From Chloroflexota bacterium (lineage in GTDB: Bacteria; Chloroflexota; Anaerolineae; Ardenticatenales; Ardenticatenaceae): 8,802 nucleotides of DNA. Shown in pieces: positions 4,440 to 8,802 of the stretch. A program made the position numbers and the translations under genes. The first letter of the stretch is position 1. Each line of letters begins with the position of its first letter. The DNA lies in assembly GCA_003520455.1 (NCBI GenBank), contig DOUV01001004.1, positions 1-8,802 of the forward strand, written 5' to 3'. A model generated the notes under the pieces. The model worked only from the letters and a program-made list of their open reading frames with translations, searched no databases and was not told where the DNA came from.

Positions 4440-6989
4440 CTAATCTTGCAGCTTTCTTTGGCACTTCTTGAGGTCTACCCGAAATGTTCGGACGTCGAGG
4501 GCGTCATCGGAAATTGTGTCATACCGTGTGATGACGACTGAGCTGACATCGTTCTCTGCCAAGTGCTCGACGTTCCAGAGCTCCCAGCGGTATTTATGCT
4601 GGCCCAAATATTCCTTGTATTCCCGCTGCGTTACATCCACGACGGTTGCCCGACCGCTGTGAGCCTTTACCTCAACGCGGAGTTCATTCCCGTCCTTCTT
4701 TGCCCGAAGGTCAAAGCCGGGATTGCCTTGTGGCATCTTCTCGACTGAGAAACCCATTGTCTCCAGTTCGTGCGCTGCAAGGGCTCTGCCTGCCTCCTCC
4801 AACTCCGCCTTTTCCGCATCCGTCAGGGAACGCCCTTCCCGCTTCGTGCCTCGGTCCTCGCCACTGCCGCCAGTTCCGGCACCTCCGCTGGGCGGGCTAC
4901 CAAGAACATAGCGTGTTGTACTGGGATCTTTCAGGCGCAGGGATTGTTTCCCGCTCTCCGGAGATCGTGATGGCGTTCCCTCCGAAATCTCACCCGGTTG
5001 CCCGGCTGGGGATTGTTTGTGTTGCTGTCCTTGACTGCTGACACCCGAAGGTGTTTGAGAGGTGCTACCGCCTTGCTCGCCCATTGTTGGCTTCCGGGGG
5101 CCTTCGTCATGCTCCTCCTCGGCGGGCGGTCCTGAGTACTCGCGGAGGCACCTGTCTATCTCGGCATCCGCTATGCCCTTGCTCAGAAGCTTCTCCTTTC
5201 GCTGACGGTCGTCGCTGCAGCGAAGGAGGTTCTCGTAGAAATCCGCCTCTGACCTGACATCAAGTGCTTTCGCCAGCGCCTGCGCCAACTCGGTCTCGTT
5301 TGCGTAATCTTTATGCAAGTAGATCGTATCATCGTCGACGTGCCAGCGTCGCTCGACTTCGTGATGCAAGCTACCCAGAGACAGGCTCGCCTTCAAGGCG
5401 GGCACCACGAGCACCTTCAGTCCCTTTAGGCGCGCGGACAACCTATCGGCAGCCTGCTTGCTCTGCGATGACCTCCAAGCCCACACATACGGAAGGGACT
5501 CGTTGAACCGGACCATTAATACGTCGGACAATGGCGACTTCGGTTCCTCCGGCGTGACGTCGACCTCGACAGACTGTGACAGAGGCAGAACACCGAGGTA
5601 TTTCACGGCGTCAGCGGCCAGTCGGGCAGGGATATGAAAGAGCCAGACATCCCCAGCGAATGCCGTGGCAAGGTCGTTGTCGTCGTATAGATATCGCGGC
5701 TCGTCCGTGACGTACTGCCACAAGTCCCCCTTCCGGCATAGGAGCGGGCACGATGCGAAGGCATTCTCTGAAACGTTTTCTTGCTCCGCCGCGGTCTCCA
5801 GGCAGGCGGCGTACCATCCCGTTACTTTGTCTCGAAGCCGTTCCTCCGACACAAGGCGTTCAGCGGGAGCTTTGTCAGGTATGTGCCTGGACAGGAGTGC
5901 CATCCACTCTCCTACGGTCAGTTGCTCTATTCGCGTGCGGAGGCCGACCGCGCTGATAAGCCATTCGCGGACGGTATCCTTGTCGTTCCCGAACGCATCA
6001 ACGTCAACGACTGGCAGGAGGTCCCCTATGGCCCGCTCTGTTCGCTTGTCAGGCAGCCAGCAATGACTCAGCGGAGTCACCGGATATCCAGCCACGAGAG
6101 GAACTGACAGACGCTCTCTTATTATCTTCCACCAAGCGCATTCGACGGGCTCGTAATAGTTTCTGCGTCGGTAGTGACGCTCGATGTTCATGGTTTTGTG
6201 GTGCTTGTAGTATGACTCCCAGTTCAAGGCAAGTACCTTTACGAGGCACACCGCTAGCGGCATTTCGAGTTGGCAAGGGTCGATCTCTTCGAGATTCTGC
6301 TCTTGTTCTGGCGCGTACTGTCGGGAACTGCGGACCACACGCGGACAATCGGCGACGCCAAGCCATTCCAAGAGCCGACGCTGCTTGTCCGTGTCACGGG
6401 CCGTGCCATCTTTTGCGACCCATGCCACCGCGATGCCATCATAGAGCTCAGCCAGCAAGTCGTTTCCCCATTCGCGACCAAAGTATGCCTTGCCGGCCTC
6501 GGCCCAGTCGTCCTGCACAAGTTGTGAAAGCGGTACAGGACACCGCCTCATCGACGACGACGCATCAGCTGTCTCATGCCAGTCTTGCTCCGAGATAAAA
6601 CGCAGGAATCGTCCAGGGTCACCCTCTTTGTCTTTCCAATACTGCTCAATTGCTCGACCAACGGCACGCTGGATAACATCCGCGCCCGGCTCCGCGATCT
6701 CCAACTCCTTGAGGAGCTTTCTGACCAGGGACTCTCGCTCGGCTTCATTTTGGATGCGGTCGCGGAACCAATCCTCCACGAAGGTCAGCGGCAGCCAATC
6801 CGGCAGGTCGCCCACGCTAACATCCGGTTTCCATGTCACAATGCGGCCTGCGAGGTCCGAAGCTTTCACCACACTGCGATCGATAGGCACTACAGGCAGC
6901 GATCTCGCACGCTCGATTCTCTTCTTGTGTTCCTTCCCGTATGGCTCCTTGGCTACCCAGTCGGCAAGCCATTGCCAGCAAGCCCACAC
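4440..6989 (-). CDS. NO VEIN-like C-terminal half with DUF3883 (NOV_C) nuclease-like domain
   Basis: This 849-codon ORF continues, in the same frame, the ATPase ORF upstream after one TAG. The first roughly 600 residues look like the helical and strand-rich middle region of NO VEIN/sacsin-like proteins (for example ARSLPVVPIDRS near 28-39). A Gly/Ser/Gln-rich linker follows at about 620-720, then a C-terminal DUF3883 domain at about 725-845. That domain shows NPGFDLRA with Asp760 and EVKAHSGR with Glu773 and Lys775, the D...ExK pattern of PD-(D/E)xK folds. Family knowledge: DUF3883 occurs in plant NO VEIN and, in bacteria, often near helicases, methylases or GHKL ATPases in defence loci. The only possible start, GTG at 6989, immediately follows the TAG and has just a weak AGGG before it, so separate translation would need reinitiation. 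The gene ends in TAG. I read it as the second half of one protein. A role in phage or plasmid defence is inferred, not shown. Confidence 0.85.
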   Translation of the reverse strand: MWACWQWLADWVAKEPYGKEHKKRIERARSLPVVPIDRSVVKASDLAGRIVTWKPDVSVGDLPDWLPLTFVEDWFRDRIQNEAERESLVRKLLKELEIAEPGADVIQRAVGRAIEQYWKDKEGDPGRFLRFISEQDWHETADASSSMRRCPVPLSQLVQDDWAEAGKAYFGREWGNDLLAELYDGIAVAWVAKDGTARDTDKQRRLLEWLGVADCPRVVRSSRQYAPEQEQNLEEIDPCQLEMPLAVCLVKVLALNWESYYKHHKTMNIERHYRRRNYYEPVECAWWKIIRERLSVPLVAGYPVTPLSHCWLPDKRTERAIGDLLPVVDVDAFGNDKDTVREWLISAVGLRTRIEQLTVGEWMALLSRHIPDKAPAERLVSEERLRDKVTGWYAACLETAAEQENVSENAFASCPLLCRKGDLWQYVTDEPRYLYDDNDLATAFAGDVWLFHIPARLAADAVKYLGVLPLSQSVEVDVTPEEPKSPLSDVLMVRFNESLPYVWAWRSSQSKQAADRLSARLKGLKVLVVPALKASLSLGSLHHEVERRWHVDDDTIYLHKDYANETELAQALAKALDVRSEADFYENLLRCSDDRQRKEKLLSKGIADAEIDRCLREYSGPPAEEEHDEGPRKPTMGEQGGSTSQTPSGVSSQGQQHKQSPAGQPGEISEGTPSRSPESGKQSLRLKDPSTTRYVLGSPPSGGAGTGGSGEDRGTKREGRSLTDAEKAELEEAGRALAAHELETMGFSVEKMPQGNPGFDLRAKKDGNELRVEVKAHSGRATVVDVTQREYKEYLGQHKYRWELWNVEHLAENDVSSVVITRYDTISDDALDVRTFRVDLKKCQRKLQD

Positions 6990-6992
6990 CTA
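6990..6992 (-). other. In-frame amber codon splitting the NO VEIN-like gene
   Basis: TAG on the minus strand, followed directly by GTG. Both flanks are open in the same frame for 478 and 849 codons, and neighbouring residues read smoothly across it. TAG also ends at least four other ORFs here, so general TAG reassignment is unlikely. A recent nonsense mutation (for example from TGG or CAG), a sequencing error or programmed readthrough remain possible. Confidence 0.85.
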
Positions 6993-8426
6993 CCCTGTGT
7001 CGCCAGCGTGTGAATCGGCGTTCTCGGCGATGGCCGCCATCAAGTCTTGATCGTGGATTTCCTTGCAGCCCAATTCCTTGAGTGCCTTTCGTGCTTCCTT
7101 GTCGTCGTCGAATGCAGGGTGCAGCAGTCGCCCTCGGACTTTCGTGGCTTCAAGCAAGGTGCGAGCCAAATCGGCACGGACGTTGACGGAAATCAATCTG
7201 GCCTCGCTAACGGTTAGCCCTTGCCGGGCTTCGACGTCTGCGAGGCGCAGGTCTGCCTGCGCTTTGTCAGCTATGCGTTGCCAGAGACCCTCGGCGACCG
7301 GATGAGATGCTCTCTCTCCGAACGGCACAAGCAGGGCGGCATGACTGCTGGGCGATTCTGGGCGGTATGAGTCATTCACAAACTTGCAGACATGGCAGGC
7401 GAGTCTGTCGGCAATCCATGCGTTGAAGGGGTTGCCGTCCACTGGCATGAGAGCGGTCCGGTCGCTCTTCACCAGGAACTCGGCGTGAAGGAGCAGACGC
7501 ACGGGGCCTTTCTGCTCCGTCGGATAGAAAACGTGAACGGGAAGGTAGTCTGATGTCGGTACTACACAAGCGTTCTTGAGCGGAGCAGCAATCAGAAAGC
7601 TGACCCCGTCCGTAGAGATGGCCCGACATTCGACTGCGCCCAGCACCTTCAGCAGATCAACGGAAGGCCACTCCGTATGTCTGGCAACCTGCCACTCAAC
7701 TAGGGTCTGCCCTCGACTGTCGCACAGCGACCAAGCACCGTCGCCGGCCCTCAGGACGACCTCCAGACCGGGAGCCGTGATTTTCCGAAGGTGCCGGAAG
7801 GCACAGAGCGCGTGTGGCGGCCACTCTCTCAGCAGTTGTTCCACCTTCTGCTTCTTCTCCGGGGAAATGCCGGGTAGCCTGACAACCGTCTTGTAGGCCG
7901 TCAAAGCACCAAGGTACGGGTCTTGTCGTTCCATGTCCTCCCATGGGATGAAGAACGGAATCCATTGGTAGGGCACCTGGCCGTCATCGAGGTTGTTCTG
8001 TTGAAGGAACTTCTTGGCTTTTTCTGGACTAAACTCGATGCCCTCTCCGTCCACAGTAAGCACTTGCGGGTTCCAGGACACCTCGTACACCGACTTGAAC
8101 CCTACGCCTTTGCGGCCAATCGTGCCGCCAGTCTTGTCCGAGAAGTCGGTTCCGCAAATAGCGCTCACAGCTCCAGGTTTCAAGCCGCTGCCGTTGTCTG
8201 CCACGTAGACGGTGTCGTCCTCAACCAACACCCGAACCTCAGTGGCCCCTGCGTCATCGCTGTTTTGCAGGAGTTCGAAGAGCCATCGCCCGGTATGATC
8301 TTTTGCAGCTCGATCTGCGGCGCGCGCATCACGAACTATTCGTTCGGAGTCGGCTTTGTAAACATTGAGGGTTCTGTTTCTGAATTCCTCAATAACTTTT
8401 TTTATCAGCCCGTTTTTCATGTGCAT
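6990..8426 (-). CDS. GHKL/HSP90-like ATPase, NO VEIN/sacsin type (N-terminal half)
   Basis: This 478-residue ORF carries a complete GHKL ATP-binding fold near its N-terminus: the N box WLFELLQNSDDAGA (Glu51, Asn55), the G1 box VADNGSGL (Asp77) and the G2 box GRKGVGFKSVY (104-114). This ELLQNxDDA type is characteristic of sacsin and NO VEIN-like proteins rather than gyrase or histidine kinases. Residues from about 180 onward form the middle domain. The ORF ends at TAG 6990-6992, within what looks like continuous sequence (AENADSHAGDTG, stop, VWACWQWLADWV), so it is probably a nonsense-truncated product. Two starts are possible: ATG 8426 or ATG 8420 two codons on; neither has a clear ribosome-binding site. 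Transcription probably begins at the promoter at 8619-8648, giving a leader of roughly 185 bases with three palindromes. Alone, it could still bind ATP. Confidence 0.88.
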   Translation of the reverse strand: MHMKNGLIKKVIEEFRNRTLNVYKADSERIVRDARAADRAAKDHTGRWLFELLQNSDDAGATEVRVLVEDDTVYVADNGSGLKPGAVSAICGTDFSDKTGGTIGRKGVGFKSVYEVSWNPQVLTVDGEGIEFSPEKAKKFLQQNNLDDGQVPYQWIPFFIPWEDMERQDPYLGALTAYKTVVRLPGISPEKKQKVEQLLREWPPHALCAFRHLRKITAPGLEVVLRAGDGAWSLCDSRGQTLVEWQVARHTEWPSVDLLKVLGAVECRAISTDGVSFLIAAPLKNACVVPTSDYLPVHVFYPTEQKGPVRLLLHAEFLVKSDRTALMPVDGNPFNAWIADRLACHVCKFVNDSYRPESPSSHAALLVPFGERASHPVAEGLWQRIADKAQADLRLADVEARQGLTVSEARLISVNVRADLARTLLEATKVRGRLLHPAFDDDKEARKALKELGCKEIHDQDLMAAIAENADSHAGDTG

Positions 8427-8435
8427 AACTTGTTT

Positions 8436-8534
8436 TTAGACGGAATTTTTCCGTCTAATCCCCTGCACGGGTGCCAATTGCGGAAATCTCCCGTCTATCC
8501 CCCCTGCGTGGGCGCCAACGACGGAAGATTTCCG
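8436..8534. repeat. Three phased palindromes in an imperfect 40-bp tandem repeat
   Basis: Palindrome 1 has arms TTAGACGGAA and TTCCGTCTAA around TTT (8436-8458). Palindrome 2 is CGGAA-ATC-TCCCG (8481-8493), followed by TCTA. Palindrome 3 is CGGAA-GAT-TTCCG (8522-8534). Their centres, 8447, 8487 and 8528, are 40 and 41 bp apart, about four helical turns. The intervals share CCCCTGC, GGG and GCCAA. They lie between the promoter at 8619-8648 and the ATPase start, so they may bind a repressor cooperatively or fold in the leader RNA. Confidence 0.7.
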
Positions 8535-8618
8535 CCGAATCTGCTCGAAGAATGAACCAAAGAATCAGATCCTCCGTCCACCATCAAAACACAGAGGCTG
8601 CCCACCTCCCCCAGCGCT

Positions 8619-8648
8619 ACTATACTGATTGTGCTCGGCCCCCGTCAA
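8619..8648 (-). promoter_or_regulatory. Sigma-70-type promoter for the NO VEIN-like gene
   Basis: The minus strand shows TTGACG (8648-8643), an 18-base spacer and TATAGT (8624-8619); each hexamer matches consensus at five of six bases. The predicted start near 8612 gives a leader of about 185 bases that contains the three palindromes. It is the best promoter match seen upstream of this gene. Confidence 0.6.
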
Positions 8649-8802
8649 TCCCCCTTCCGCCCTTAATTCCTCCCAATCGCTGGATTCGTAAGGTGGAGTT
8701 GCCTGTATCCCTTCCTTCAATAGCCCAACGGTGACCTCTACTTCAATTCTGCTGCACCTCGGCCGTGGCAACGCCACTCCCGCGGAGCCGCCCCGCGCCC
8801 CT
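8649..8802. other. Upstream region with a possible attC core; no supported gene
   Basis: No gene is supported here. The main minus-strand ORF (8565-8777, 70 residues) overlaps the promoter and has no recognisable domain. GCCCAAC at 8724-8730 (GTTGGGC on minus) equals the recombination core of attC 4299-4356 and could be the 3' end of another attC. A matching partner box and arm are not found before the window edge. A small hairpin, GTGGC-AAC-GCCAC, lies at about 8764-8776. Confidence 0.3.

Noticed and set aside
2052..6992. Genome-wide TAG reassignment or pyrrolysine-type recoding, suggested by two in-frame TAG codons
   Set aside because: TAG also ends complete proteins here (PIN toxin at 2883, membrane protein at 3778, DUF3883 protein at 4440), so it works as a normal stop. 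The two cases are better explained individually.
5264..7013. Numerous plus-strand and alternate-frame ORFs across the ATPase and DUF3883 genes
   Set aside because: They are short, low-complexity and overlap clear minus-strand domains; none has a ribosome-binding site and recognisable domain together.
8423..8429. GTTATGC overlapping the ATPase start codon as an attC core
   Set aside because: It matches the outer box of attC 4299-4356, but no RYYYAAC partner with a pairing arm lies upstream; the nearby palindrome belongs to the 40-bp repeat.
8436..8534. A short CRISPR array
   Set aside because: The repeat units are imperfect and the intervals between palindromes are also conserved, so there are no unique spacers. 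No cas genes are seen.
8565..8777. A 70-residue minus-strand ORF upstream of the ATPase
   Set aside because: It overlaps a strong promoter match, has no recognisable domain, and its C-terminal Gly/Arg-rich sequence looks like non-coding DNA.

Overview
The window is about 8.8 kb of moderately GC-rich bacterial DNA in which every gene I can support lies on the minus strand, so genes are described from high to low coordinates. The lipoprotein at the low end has a Thr/Pro-rich linker after its lipid-attachment Cys, a style I associate with Chloroflexota (Anaerolineae and relatives). Together with the mixed GC this makes an uncultured Chloroflexota or similar lineage plausible, but the evidence is weak.

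Region 8427-8802 is an upstream control region. It has a good sigma-70-type promoter (8619-8648), then three short palindromes spaced about 40 bp apart inside an imperfect 40-bp tandem repeat. Region 4440-8426 is a large gene interrupted by one in-frame amber codon. The first half (6990-8426) is a GHKL/HSP90-like ATPase of the sacsin/NO VEIN type. The second half (4440-6989) continues in the same frame and ends in a DUF3883 (NOV_C) domain with PD-(D/E)xK-like residues. Joined, they form a 1,328-codon NO VEIN-like protein of a kind I expect in defence islands.

Region 2373-4356 is a piece of an integron cassette array, which explains the otherwise odd collection of small genes. Three attC-like sites (4299-4356, 3520-3669, 2373-2499) separate one cassette with a four-helix membrane protein from another with a small unknown ORF, a PIN toxin and a ribbon-helix-helix antitoxin. 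The first attC lies just after the NO VEIN-like gene, so that gene may itself be a very large, possibly defensive, cassette. No integrase is visible.

Region 1869-2327 holds a damaged DUF2283-like ORF, followed in frame after a TAG by a small membrane ORF. That ORF overlaps (ATGA) the glycosidase-like lipoprotein gene at 271-1872. The array probably ends here and the resident chromosome resumes. Region 1-270 contains no gene I can recognise.
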